Part shown: piece after piece, positions 49,471 through 60,473 of the stretch
Layout: every line of letters starts with the position of its first letter
How positions within the stretch are numbered: position 1 is the stretch's first letter
Source of the DNA: Utricularia gibba
Taxonomy: Eukaryota; Streptophyta; Magnoliopsida; Lamiales; Lentibulariaceae
Reading direction: 5' to 3'
Assembly (NCBI GenBank): GCA_002189035.1
Contig: NEEC01000004.1
Coordinates: 1,302,001 to 1,366,000 of the forward strand
Length of the DNA: 64,000 nucleotides
The notes under the pieces: generated by a model
Told to the model about the DNA's origin: nothing
Seen by the model: the letters and a program-made list of their open reading frames with translations, nothing else
The model's database searches: none
Translations under genes and position numbers: made by a program

Positions 49471-49800
49471 CCCGAAATTCAAACCCATCGCGACCCGACC
49501 CGACCCGACTATGTACAATCCATCCACTTGTAGCTTAAGAATTGAATTTGAACGAGAACCATGGTTTTTATATACTCAGAAAATGTGGGCCCACTGCAGT
49601 ATCGACATAACTCTCACGCGAAGTGGACAAAGGCCCAATAATATTTAGGTCCAACAGGCCCAACCAATAAAAAGTCCACTGCTGTTTTCTTTTCTTCGTC
49701 TTCTTGTTGGGTAGTGAAGGGGGTACAATTGTGAAGAATTCTTCGTTTCTTCTTTGCTCTGGTGCTGTGTTTTTTTAGCTGAATTCTCGGAAAGCGAACA
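49471..49800. other. Intergenic segment with a CGACC tandem repeat
   Basis: A short CGACC repeat lies at 49490-49507 in the EPFL 3' UTR. TGGGCC/GGCCCA boxes at 49588-49662 are typical of plant housekeeping promoters and probably serve the COP-zeta gene. Confidence 0.5.
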
Positions 49801-51092
49801 ATGGCCACCTACCTCAGCCGGGTAAGTTTTCTGCGTCATTCGACACGGATCCGTTACCGGATCTGAGGACGGATCAGATGGGATCCGGCGACCACTTGTA
49901 ATCGACGTGTTTTTTTTCGTCGTAATCGCGAGGTTTGGATGGTGATTGATCGAAGTTTTTTGGATTTTAGGAGGCTTGTCCGACTATTAAGAACATTCTT
50001 CTATTGGATTCGGAAGGTAAACGCGTCGCGGTTAAGTATTACTCAGATGACTGGCCGACCAACACCGCGAAACTGGCTTTTGAGAAGTCTATTTTCACCA
50101 AAACTCAAAAGACGAATGCTCGCAGTGAAGGTGCAATCTTCGGATCCAAACCCTTGATTTGTGCCTTTACAGATGAGGGGATTTTTTTCCTTAGTAGCTT
50201 TTGATGTGCATACACAGCGGAGATTACCATGGTGGAGAACAATATCATTGTGTACAGATTTGTTCAGGATCTACACTTCTTTGTGACTGGTGGAGATGAT
50301 GAAAATGAGTTGATCCTTGCGTCTGTGCTGCAAGGATTCTATGATGCAGTCACCATTCTGCTCAGGTTTGTATTCGAGCTAGTATCTAGGTTGCTTGGTG
50401 TGTTCACACTGTTGACAATTTCTGGTGTCTTCGTTTTATTGTTCTAGGAACAATGTTGACTTAAGGGAGGCACTTGAAAATTTGGATCTCATTCTCTTGT
50501 GCCTTGATGAGATAGTCGATGGAGGGTACGCCCTCACCTCTGCTCTTTTACGCTGCTTTACATTCCAGACTTCTTGCTACAAGAGGACATCACCATTGAA
50601 CTTCCAAAGCCATCACATATCTACATGGTTGCCAGATAGATGCTCATGCATGAATATGGGGTTATTTGATTACTGATATTTAGCAGGAAGAGCTACGATT
50701 TTTTCGTTTTCTTCCTCTTCATTTCACCCCGACTGCTGCTTTGTGCATTTTACAATTGTTCTAGCATCCGGGAATGTTGCTTTGCATTCTTGTATTCACT
50801 GAACTCCTTTGTCTTCCCATGTTTGTTGAAGCATTGTGTCTGCATTTCAGGATCATTCTAGAAACCGATGGCAATGTCATTGCCAGTAAGGTTGGGTCAG
50901 CTAATGCAGAGGATGGTGCTCCTCTATCCGAGCAGGTGATTTATATGTGCATTGTTTTCCATCCAATACACTGGCCCTTCAGTCCGTATTCCATGATTTC
51001 CTGATGAAACTTGGCTTTGGTTAATTTCACAGACGATCACCCAAGCTCTGGCTACTGCTCGTGAGCATCTGACTAGATCGCTTCTGAGATAG
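49801..51092 (+). CDS. Coatomer subunit zeta (COPI)
   Basis: Small adaptor-like subunit of the COPI vesicle coat for Golgi-to-ER and intra-Golgi traffic. Exons 49801-49821, 49971-50130, 50218-50365, 50448-50525, 50851-50935 and 51033-51092 give 183 residues, close to the usual plant length. The first exon codes only MATYLSR. The longin-like fold follows: [27 protein letters not shown], then [60 protein letters not shown] and EIVDGGIILETD. It ends with [11 protein letters not shown]-like residues ([11 protein letters not shown]). All introns are GT-AG and in phase; no defects. Confidence 0.96.
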
Positions 51093-51923
51093 ATGGATGG
51101 ATTACTTCCACCCCAGGCCAATGTTTCAAGGATCATTCTATTTTGTTCTGTTCAGTGAGAAACAAAAGAATCAGTGTTGTAAGGTCACCTCCTGTTTGAC
51201 TCAAAGGTTTGGGACGATCGAAATCGTTGTTAAGTTTTTAAAAACCGAGATGTTTCAAGGATAAAACATGTCCCAGAACAGCCAAACTTGCAAGTCATTC
51301 ATCACGGATGACAAGCAAGCATTAAAGTTCTGTTTTTTGAATATCAGGGGATGGATTCATCAGGCAAAGCAGGCAGCCACTGTTCAACAACAGGCTCCTC
51401 CCAGCCACATCCCCATAACTTCTAGTTTCCGATACTCAAAAACACCATCTCTCAGCAAGCTTACACACGCCATTGACAACAAAGGTACTGACTTTGACGC
51501 TTCAGCTACATCTCAACCCTAGAAAAGTTTTCGGACTAATCGGAACTACGTCTTTCTCTAGTAAATTGCACCATCCTGAAACAACCAGAACAGCGGGGAT
51601 CGAAACGCTGTAAGAGAAAAGCCTCAAAATCAGCTTCATCGATGCCTGATTCTTCATGATGGCAGTCTATCCAACAGAACGGCATAAAAAGGTCGCATCC
51701 TAGCAAAACGATGCCGAAATAAAGGAACGAAAAACCGACGACAGCATCAGGGGCCTAGGCGAACTGCCAAAATCACCAAATCTAGCGTGAAATCGAAGCT
51801 TCGAACTGAAATCAGCATCGTTCAGGGCTGATTTATTTAAGAAGAGCATAAGCGCGGCGGCGGAGAAGAGGATATGCGAATCCTAGAGTTTGTAACCCTG
51901 CAACAGATGACAAGCCCTTTTCT

Positions 51924-51942
51924 AATTGGGCTAAGCCCAATT
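51924..51942. promoter_or_regulatory. Perfect inverted repeat AATTGGGCT-A-AGCCCAATT
   Basis: Two 9-bp arms around one base. Each arm contains TGGGCT/AGCCCA, the site II (TCP-type) element common in plant growth and housekeeping promoters. It sits just upstream of the reverse-strand segment 51890-51510. Confidence 0.4.
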
Positions 51943-54433
51943 TAGAATAAGTGGTTTCTTGGCTAACGACCTATTCATCATAACGCTCATCGCCCTATTT
52001 GGAAGAATCGTATCCGTTGATCCACTTACTGCTATTAAATCAACGGAGAGGAACGAAAGACCGAAGATTGAGTCCCGTGGGTTCCTCGATTTCCAACCAT
52101 GTGCTGTACAGATGCCTCATTTCACAGTCATCAGAGTTCGTGTACTCTCCAAACCCTGAACAAGAAAATCTGTATAAAAAAATATGGCAATTCTGGAGGT
52201 GTAAAAGCAACAACATGATGCATACAGTGACTGGTGAGTGGATCTCCATTCTTCTCGGTGGCTGCAGAACAGGAACAGTTCGAATGTCGAAACAAGCACG
52301 AATTCTTGCATCTCTACACAGTAAGATTAACCGAGAAGGGCTTGCCACCTAAAAAACCTGGGAATTTCGATCAATGGAGAGAGATTATCAGCACCAGACA
52401 AACAACCAACCTAAGACAACGAGGTGGTAACTACATGATGCATACCAGCGCCCTCTGCTAATTGTATTCACCAATGCATGATCAATGAGTATGTGCTGCT
52501 CTGGTGAACAAAATAAAAGCTCCCACAATGAGAGGTCAGTAAAAAATCAAAGATGTAAATCTGGAGCAACTTTTACGTAGGCTTCTTTAGACAAGAAAAG
52601 GGAGCAATGAATCTCTTACAAGAGAACATTTTTTTTTTCAGATTCTTGCTGCGTATTGGCAACTTTGATTCGATAATTTGGTAGCAGGGTGTCCGAAGAA
52701 AGGAATGATTTCGCTATTGGGTTTCACACTTTTGCAAGGATTGAAAAAGGTAAAGCCACAGTGCTGCTTTCTTTTGATTTTTGCATGCTCGTTTTTTGGG
52801 ATCTTGGATCAGCAGCATGCAGCTTTTGTTCTATAATATGGTGTACACTGTGTTAGCGTTGATATTTCCTTCTTTGCCTTTAACTTTGAAACCCTTCTTT
52901 ACTACTTCGATAATGTTTTTTCTTGGTTTCCTTATTATGTTCATCATTTTGGTCATAATGCATGGTATATTTGTATAATATTATTCGTTTTGCATATCCA
53001 ATCTTCATAATTTTATATTTTTCTTTTTCTTAAAAAAAGTATCATATAAGTTTATGAGTGTATCAATATTTAATCACATATTATATTCTATTTATAATCA
53101 ATGTGGTATATCTTTACTAGACTCTTGATTTTATATTCCTAGTTTTCATCTCTCTCTCGCCATTGAGATTGGTACTTAATATTTTTAAAAATTAAAAAAT
53201 TATTTCCAACATGTTATCCCATATGTTTTAGAATAATGTCAAAATTAGTTTATTTTATGTTAACACATTGATAAAATTGATTCCTAATATTTTAATAATC
53301 AATAATTGAATACAAATAATTTCATTGCATGAAATAATTGATATAATTAATTTCCAATTAGATCAAATTAAATGCAACCAATCATGTCTAGTTTTTGAAT
53401 CGTGAAATACTGATTATGCTGGATATTCAAACAATGAAAACTAAAAAAAATCTAAATATAAAATTTTAGGTGCTTAAATATGTTTCATATACCACTCTGG
53501 AGAGTAATTATGTCTAATACACTAAACCTTAGAGATCCATTTTATTAGTAAAGACAAATTATGCAATTTATACAAAAATATGAATCAAAATATTAACAAT
53601 TTTTCATTATAATTTCCTCTTTCTCTCTCATACCATATGCCCTAATTTTGAACTGATCCAATAATTTCAAGAGTAGCGACTGAATAAATGTTGTGTGTTT
53701 TTTTTTTTTAATTTCCAGACAATTTACACTTTTTGTGAATTATCTTCTTGTCGATGGTGGTCTTATTTGACGAGTCATTTAGAAAATGTAAATCCTTGTT
53801 TAATTTATAGTCACTTTTATAGTATAATATATTAGTTATTTCACCCGAGAGCATGTGCGCGTGAGTTTAGTCTAACCGGCACCAGGCGAGGCCACCACAG
53901 CATGTCAGTAATGAACTTGGGAGACATCCTTTTTCCACACGCGCCTTTGAATTCATCACAATCTTGCCTCCTTTATTCGCCCGCAACACCATCCATCATG
54001 TACACACGAGCAGCCACGGGATAAAGTTGGTTTAGTTACATAATGGGATACTATATTTTTGAGTGATTTTGAAAAATACCCACTGTCAATTGAATGCATA
54101 AGAAAATTATACATTATTAATGTTTGAGAAATCATATATTTTTAGTGTATTATAAAATTGAAGACCCCAATATACAAATTTGATGTGAATATGCGAAGGA
54201 TGAAGTACCCACTAGTATAATAAATGACTACAGGGAAGGGCTCTCACATTGCACTCCACCCCATGTCGATCATTTTGCTTGGTATGTGTGTTGTTTTTTG
54301 AAGGTAAAAGGAGTAAAAAATGGTTGGGATGATTTTGTTACCTTAGAAATAAGGTGTATTAGGAGAGCCGTTTCGTTTCTAGTATAAAGCCTGGTGCCCC
54401 TGCAGCTGCTCTGCTGCATTTGTGCACAACCGT

Positions 54434-54453
54434 CTCTCTCTCTCTCTCTCTGT
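54434..54453 (+). promoter_or_regulatory. CT dinucleotide run in the BG1-like leader
   Basis: About ten CT units at 54434-54453, some 235 bp upstream of the ATG. Such GA/CT runs are binding sites of plant BPC/GAGA factors and are common in leaders. Confidence 0.45.
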
Positions 54454-54685
54454 TTTTTTCTCTTTCTCCGGCTTCGTGGGCGGCCGTGGATTCCCGGCGG
54501 GGAGCTATCATTGGTTGGTTTACTTTGGGGCAAAGCAAAACACAGTGGGAAAAGGGGTTCTGTTTGTGTGTCTCTTGTGGTGTCTACGATTCTCTTTTTG
54601 CAGCTTTTGGTTTGTGTGTGTGCGGACAGTAAAGTGTTTGTCCACGGGATTGTCTTGTTTGCGCAGGGTAATAAATTTTAAACCC

Positions 54686-55708
54686 ATGGCGGAGAGGAGA
54701 GGCCATGGCAGGGAAGCTCAGGCTTCGTCATTGCCGCGATTCGGGTACTCTTCTCGAAGCCCCTCTTTCTCTTCTTCGCTGCTTGACGCTGTGTATCGGT
54801 CGATTGATTTGGGGGAGGAGGAGTTGGCTCTTCGTGGCGAGACGGTGAAAATGAAGGAGCGGCGTCTTCCCGGCGGGGGGATCAGGGGAGTGGAGAAGGA
54901 ACAGGGGAGTCTGCAGAGGGCGTCTGTGATTGAGAAATGGATCCAGGAGAAGAGCATTCAGGGGAATATTGGTGAACGGAGGAAACCTGGGGGGGTGTAC
55001 TACTGTGGCAACGCCGTGTCGGCGAAGGATGTGTTTCAGGGGCCGAGGCCGGTACGGACGGCGGTGGAGAAAAGCAAAAGTAAAAGTAAGGGTGGTGATG
55101 AAATCGAGGGTGGGGAGAATAAGCGTGAAGGAGGAGGATTTTCGAAGACGAAATCGCGGGCGACTAAAATCTACTGCGAATTGAAGAAAGTGAAACAGCC
55201 GATTTCTCCCGGTGGGAAGCTCGTCGAAATCCTAAATTCCCTTTTCGCCGGCAACCAAAAGAAGCACAAAATCGGCGCCGACACCCACTCCGGCAACACC
55301 TCAACCTGCTCCTCCGCATCCTCATTCTCCCGCTCAATCAACACCACCCAAACTCCCTCCTCCGCCGCCGCAAAAAGATCAGTCAAATTCTCCTCCGCAA
55401 ACGAGTACATCTCCAGAAACCCAATCCGCACAACCATCAGAAACGCCATCGACGCCGAGCTAACCACCGAATCCTCAACAGATCCGAAAACCCGCAACGA
55501 CTCCTACACAAAAGGAAAACATAATCCAACCCTTGACGAGGACGACGGAGCCAGCTGCGCCAGCTCTGACTTGTTCGAGCTGGAGAACTTGTCGGCCATC
55601 GGAATCATTGAGAAGCACAGGGAAAGCGGCGAAGACGATGAATTACCCGTTTACGAGACAACCAATCTCCGCACCAACCGCGCCATCGCGCAAGGCCTCA
55701 TCCTGTAA
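54686..55708 (+). CDS. BIG GRAIN 1-like protein
   Basis: Single-exon gene for a plant-specific, plasma-membrane-associated regulator of auxin response and organ size (rice BG1 family). 340 residues. The ATG at 54686 (MAERRGHG) is chosen because the frame upstream to 54422 has no ATG. Family motifs: SFSSSLLDAVYRSID near the N-terminus, VIEKWIQEK, then SKTKSRATKIYCELKKVKQP and ISPGGKLVEILNSLFAG, a Ser-rich stretch, KRSVKFS, an acidic SCASSDLFELENLSAIG, and ETTNLRTNRAIAQGLIL at the end. No introns, as in relatives. Codon composition changes markedly along the gene: the first half is G-rich and the second half C/A-rich on the coding strand. Confidence 0.92.
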   Translation: MAERRGHGREAQASSLPRFGYSSRSPSFSSSLLDAVYRSIDLGEEELALRGETVKMKERRLPGGGIRGVEKEQGSLQRASVIEKWIQEKSIQGNIGERRKPGGVYYCGNAVSAKDVFQGPRPVRTAVEKSKSKSKGGDEIEGGENKREGGGFSKTKSRATKIYCELKKVKQPISPGGKLVEILNSLFAGNQKKHKIGADTHSGNTSTCSSASSFSRSINTTQTPSSAAAKRSVKFSSANEYISRNPIRTTIRNAIDAELTTESSTDPKTRNDSYTKGKHNPTLDEDDGASCASSDLFELENLSAIGIIEKHRESGEDDELPVYETTNLRTNRAIAQGLIL

Positions 55709-57851
55709 ACCTAATCCCCTACGTGGCAGTTCCATTTATTTAAAATATTATTTTTATTTCCTCCCTAAAAAAATATCACGCCTATTAATTAATAAATCAA
55801 CACGAAATCAATTTAATTAATGTGTCAAAATTCACTTAATTGTCCTAGTGACGGCGCGTTCAGTTAGTGATGGCGTGGTCATTGGATTAACATGTTGTCG
55901 GTTATTAATGAATGCATGCTCCCATGTGTACATTCATCGCCCACATGATGGTTTCGGTGAGCATACCAAAGTTCATATTAAATTTCACAATCGGGAATGT
56001 GATCCAAATTTAATTTGATTTGATTTCGAATTTAATTCACGTTAAATTCAGATTAAGTCAACTAATCACATTCAATATTTCTAGAAAGATATTTAAAAAT
56101 ATTGATAGTATAAATTTAAAACCGTGATTCAAATGATATAAAATAAAATCTATAAACAGAATTAATTTTGATATTATAAAATTGTTTGGATGATTGTATA
56201 AGATTATATTAGATAATTTAATCAAGTAAAATACATATTATAAATTTTATATATTTAAATTATTATATAAACTTATTTTTAATATATATAAATATTGAAT
56301 AATATAATTTTCTAATTAATCTTTATTTAATCAATAAAACATATATTCAATAAATTTAATTTCTTAAATTTATCACAGAATTCAAATTTATGATTTTAAT
56401 AAAAAATAAATAAATATTAAATAAAATCAATTCAAAAAAATATATACTCAGTTCCTACATTTAGATCAAAAATCGTTATGAAGTAATTTTAAATAAATGA
56501 TATGTTTTAAGCATGAAATGGAATCGAAATGTGCCATTGTGGGTTCGGTTATTTCGGTTATATTACTAAATGGATGGTCTTTATTTTCATTAATGTTATT
56601 CAGCTATAATTAATGCTTTTTTTTTACTCGTTCAATGAATCGAGTGAGCGCGATGGGGATCGAGCTGTCGCTGTCGAGGGTGTCCCTTTTGATTTGAGGC
56701 CAAATATTTCGGATGGTCGGGGATTGCAATATATTCGAAAATTCAAAAAATAAAATAAATAAAACTAAAACTACATATTTAATTCCAATATATTTAATTG
56801 AGAATTAGGTGGCCGGTTCGATTCAAGAATGGCGGTTTGGGGGTTTATTTGAAAAAAAATAAAAGAAAATAATTATTTTACTGTACCGCGGCTACAAAAT
56901 GAATATTTATTAAAAAAATAATTATCCGGGGGGGGGGGGGGGGGGGGGGGATTTAGGATTATTGCAACGTGGGCGTGGCCACACGGACGCCTTCATCCAA
57001 AACGCTGTCGTCTGGTGAGAGTACAAGTCACATCCGCCCGCACGTGACGGGCTGCCCCTCGTGCCCCTAAAAAGAGCACCGCCTGTTATCCAGCGCTTGC
57101 CTTGTCGTCTCCCATTTCAAATTTTCGAATTTTTTTGAACCAAAATAAAATAAAAAGGTTTTTTATTTCTTGCTAAGCGACAGAGGAATAGGAATTCAAA
57201 TTTGTTTATTGTTTGAAATAGATTTCAACGATTGCGGACCCTCTTTTGGATATTAAAAGATTAATGGGTTGAAATGTAAAATTGGACGTTTATGAAAAAT
57301 ATAAAATATCTTATTTGTGGACAGATCAGAATATTAATTAATATTGCATGATTGGATAGTTTTTTTTTAAAAAAAGTCTTAAATAAACTGTAGACAGGTT
57401 ATGGATTGGATTTTATGAAAATTATGCTTGAAATTATGTAAAATAGAATCAGTTTTAAAATTATGTGCATAAACTAAATTTGAGATTATAAAATTGTTTT
57501 GAGAGATAATATAAAATTTAATAAATTAAAATATATATTATGAAGTTTAATATATTATGATATAAATATATTTTTAAAATAGAAAAAAAATTAAATAACA
57601 TAATTTTTTTGATTAATCTATTACTTAATTTCTGAAACATAGGTTGAAGAAATTCAATAATTTCTAAGTTAATAATACAATTAGAATTTCTGATTTTATT
57701 ATCGAATGTCTAAAAATTACAATTTTAAAGAATTAAATAAAATCAATTCAAAAAATTAATAATACACCCGTCCTAGAACATGGAACACAGGGAACTCCCA
57801 ATTGGTAACATGTGTGGTCTGGTTGTGGCATACAAGTAGGAGAAGCCCACT
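55709..57851. other. AT-rich spacer with a G23 run
   Basis: About 2.1 kb without protein-like ORFs, mostly AT-rich. An uninterrupted run of 23 G lies at 56928-56950. 56950-57130 is GC-balanced with ACGTG boxes. No gene seen. Confidence 0.5.
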
Positions 57852-59521
57852 TAGAGGTGGGTTCGATTCCGAACCGTCGGTTCCAAAACCGCGGTTCACT
57901 GTAAACAACGGTTCCGGTTTCGATTCGGAACCGTACGGACGAAGCCTTGAACCGAACAGAAACCGGAACCATACGGAAGGTTTCGATTCGAAATCGGAAT
58001 CGAGATTCGGGAACCGAACCGTAACCGGAACCGATCGGTTACTGTTTATAGGTGTTTTCTAGATATCCATATGAATCATTGTGGGTGCGTGACAGTTAAA
58101 TTTGTAATAATAATTATTATTTTTATATTTAAATATTATCAAACAATATATTTAATAATATTAATTTTTGTATTTAACTATATATATTATGTAATATAGT
58201 ATATTAATTTATAAAAAACTATAACTTAAATTACTTGATAAACTATCTCAATAAAATATAATTAAAATAAATATAATTTGTGACTTAAATAAATAAAATA
58301 AATAATTAAATTATTAGTATTTGAATATATATTTGATAAAATTAAATTTTTTAAAACAAATATAACAAGATTACAAATCATATAAAACGAATGGAATTAT
58401 TATTTATATATTTATTTTTTTAAAATGAAAATATTTATATAGTTGTTTTATATAATCTTTTATAAGTATTGTGTATTTTTCAAATTAAAATAAAACATCA
58501 TATATTTCATATATTTTGGAAACAAAATATTAGAAGTATTAAATACATTGGATTTTCAAAATTAACATAACATATTTCACGTCTTTTAATAATCGTTAAA
58601 GGTGTACAGACTCCAGAGAAGATCCCAGACACCCTCAATAACGGATTAGAGTGGTTGAATAACCTCTAATCACAACCCTAATTCTAAAGTGCACACTGCC
58701 TTCGTTAAGAGTGTACAAACTCCAGAGAAGATCCTACGTACCCTGAATAATGGATCAGAGTACCTGGACGACCTCGAACGACAACCCTAATTTTGAGTCT
58801 CACGATGTCGAGGCATTAGAGCCACCCTTAGAAATCATTATACGTGACTCAAAAATGAATTTAAAGGATCACTATTTACTAGAACTATCGAAATTATTCA
58901 ATAAATTTGAGTAATTTAGTATTTTTATATTGAGTTTATACATTTTATATTTATTAATTTCATTCTAATTTTATAATTTATAGTATATAAATAAATGAAA
59001 TAAATTATTAAAATGATAAAATTATCAGTAATTGAAAACATATATAATAAAATTAAATTTTTTTAAGACATCAATATTAGCTTGTGAGTGTTCAGGAAGA
59101 ACATCTCAAAGACAAAGACCAGCCACCCGCATTTACTCATGGCTTATGTAAAAGTGTTATGAGGGCGCCTGAAATCATTTTCCAGTCACCTATATCATTT
59201 TCCAGTCACCTATATCTATCATTTACCCACTTCCATCGTATGGGTGTTTGAAATCATATACATTTATTTATTTATTTTTTAATTTTTTAATTTTTTTTAA
59301 TTTTTTTTAATTTTTTTCAAATTTTTATTATTTTTATTATTTTTATTTCGATTCCGAACTGACGGTTTTGGTTCGGAACCGTGAACAGTACGGTTCATAC
59401 ACGGGTCGGAACCGTCGGTTCCACGGTTCCAAATTGCCGAACCGAATCAGAACCGTACGGACATCCACCTTCTGGAACCGAACCGGAGCCACGGTTCCGG
59501 TTCGAACCGAACCCACCTCTA
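57852..59521. mobile_element. Non-autonomous hAT-type DNA transposon, about 1.67 kb
   Basis: The ends are a perfect inverted repeat: TAGAGGTGGGTTCG at 57852-57865 and its complement CGAACCCACCTCTA at 59508-59521; TAGAGGTGG-like ends are typical of hAT elements. Flanking 8-bp direct repeats agree at 6 of 8 positions (AGCCCACT at 57844-57851, AGCCAAGT at 59522-59529), the hAT target-duplication length. The outer 180-200 bp on each side are packed with short palindromic motifs (GGTTCCGG, GGAACCG in both directions), like subterminal transposase-binding repeats. The middle is AT-rich and has no transposase ORF, so it would need a transposase in trans. The mismatched target repeats suggest an old insertion. 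Confidence 0.82.
58597..58810. repeat. Diverged tandem repeat inside the hAT element
   Basis: Two units of about 106 bp start at about 58601 and 58712. Shared blocks include CTCCAGAGAAGATCC and ACAACCCTAATT, which suggests an internal duplication of a captured or amplified segment. A second short direct repeat (ATCATTTTCCAGTCACCTAT) lies at about 59174-59213. Confidence 0.7.
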
Positions 59522-60125
59522 AGCCAAGTGAACCAAAATCCACGGTCTTTTATTCTCTCTTGCGTTTTTGTGGGCTTTTTTTTCTTGGGGGAAAATGAAA
59601 GCAACGGAGGATTTGTATGGAAAAGAGGTAAGTTTGTGTGTTATTTTAAACTCCATGGATCTTTGATGCTGGAGGTTCGAGTGGAAATTTATCTCTCCAA
59701 AGAGCAAAGAGGACGCAAATGCTGTTCACAGAAGGACTACTCTGATCCAATAATGGGGATCAAGCGGAGTGATTAACGTCCAAGTGCATATTCTCGAAAG
59801 GAGTAGTGAAGATGGGTTGACTTTCCATTTGTATGCTGCTGCTGCTGCCCAAGATGGGTTTGCAGAGGTAGCGTCTGAACTTAATGCAAGAGTGCATGCT
59901 TGTTTCACAGGGAAAGCAGTAATGAGGAGCTATGAGATCAGAGCTTGTTCATGTAGAAGAAGCATACAAATGTTGGGCTACAAGGCAATGGCATCACGAG
60001 ACACAGCTCTGTGAGTGGAGGTGTATCCATGTTACATAAACTCGTTAATACAGATAAGACTGGGGAGGGAGATGATGCCTTACAATGAAGATAAAGCTTA
60101 CTTTGGGAGTCATAGTGTCTGTCCG
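59522..60125. other. Unassigned region between hAT element and ELF4-like gene
   Basis: A plus-strand frame from 59769 to 60014 is open (begins with GTG; contains GLTFHLYAAAAAQDGFAEVA and SELNARVHACFTGKAVM). It looks protein-like but has no ATG in frame, and I recognise no family; it may be a gene fragment. The rest is probably the 3' flank of the ELF4-like gene. Confidence 0.3.
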
Positions 60126-60473
60126 TTAACTACTGGGTCTAATTCTCTTGTGTCCACCTTGTCCATCTGATTTGCTTGTCCCTGCAGAGTCTGCTTCAGA
60201 AGAAGCCTCCATGGATTTGGTGAAGGAGCAGGAGAGATCGGCATAGATATCGACAACCCTTCTGATGTTGTTATTGAGCTCTCTGATCAGACCCACGTTT
60301 CGGGTCAGGTTCACGGGGATCTTTGATTCTTGGTTCTGGTTAATCTCGTTGATTAAAAGGCGGTTCTGGTCAAGAATGTTTTGAACTTGCATGAAGTTTT
60401 TCTGCAGCTTCTGGAGAACCTTGCTCTCCAACTGTGCTGCATCCACAATCCCAGAAAACATATCGTCTTCCAT
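60126..60473 (-). CDS. EFL: EARLY FLOWERING 4-like protein (EFL3/4 type)
   Basis: Small DUF1313 protein related to ELF4, a component of the evening complex of the circadian clock. One coding exon, 115 residues, ATG at 60471-60473. The dimerising helical core spans about residues 18-82: SKVLQKLQKNFMQVQNILDQ, NRLLINEINQNQESK, NVGLIRELNNNIRRVVDIYA and DLSCSF. The NNNIRRV wording and the Ser-rich, basic tail (ASSEADSAGTSKSDG... HKRIRPSS) fit EFL3/EFL4 rather than ELF4 itself. A leader intron is likely: donor GTAAGTCTC near 61079 and acceptor CTTACAG near 60500. Confidence 0.93.
   Translation of the reverse strand: MEDDMFSGIVDAAQLESKVLQKLQKNFMQVQNILDQNRLLINEINQNQESKIPVNLTRNVGLIRELNNNIRRVVDIYADLSCSFTKSMEASSEADSAGTSKSDGQGGHKRIRPSS

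Larger units (their letters stand above)
51093..54685. other. COP-zeta 3' flank, unassigned reverse-strand region, AT-rich spacer, BG1-like leader
   Basis: An 84-codon ATG-led plus ORF at 51268-51522 (MSQNSQTCKSF...) has no known family. On the reverse strand, 51890-51510 looks like a transcribed segment behind a site-II-type palindrome and can encode a 51-residue peptide (MKNQASMKLILRL...). A further reverse-strand frame at 52348-52040 (ending NLRSFVPLR) is equally unassigned. 52620-54260 is AT-rich. 54370-54685 is the leader of the next gene. Confidence 0.35.

Noticed and set aside
54422-54685. N-terminal extension of the BIG GRAIN 1-like frame
   Set aside because: The frame is open but has no ATG; it translates the CT-rich leader, and the family start is at MAERRG.
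57860-57880. A tRNA T-arm-like string (GGTTCGATTCC)
   Set aside because: No cloverleaf, A box or anticodon arm around it; it is part of the transposon end.
57802-58062. Plus-strand ORF across the left transposon end
   Set aside because: It is translation of the palindromic GGTTC/GAACC array, with no ATG-led protein logic; the mirrored ORFs at 59343-59604 are the same artefact.
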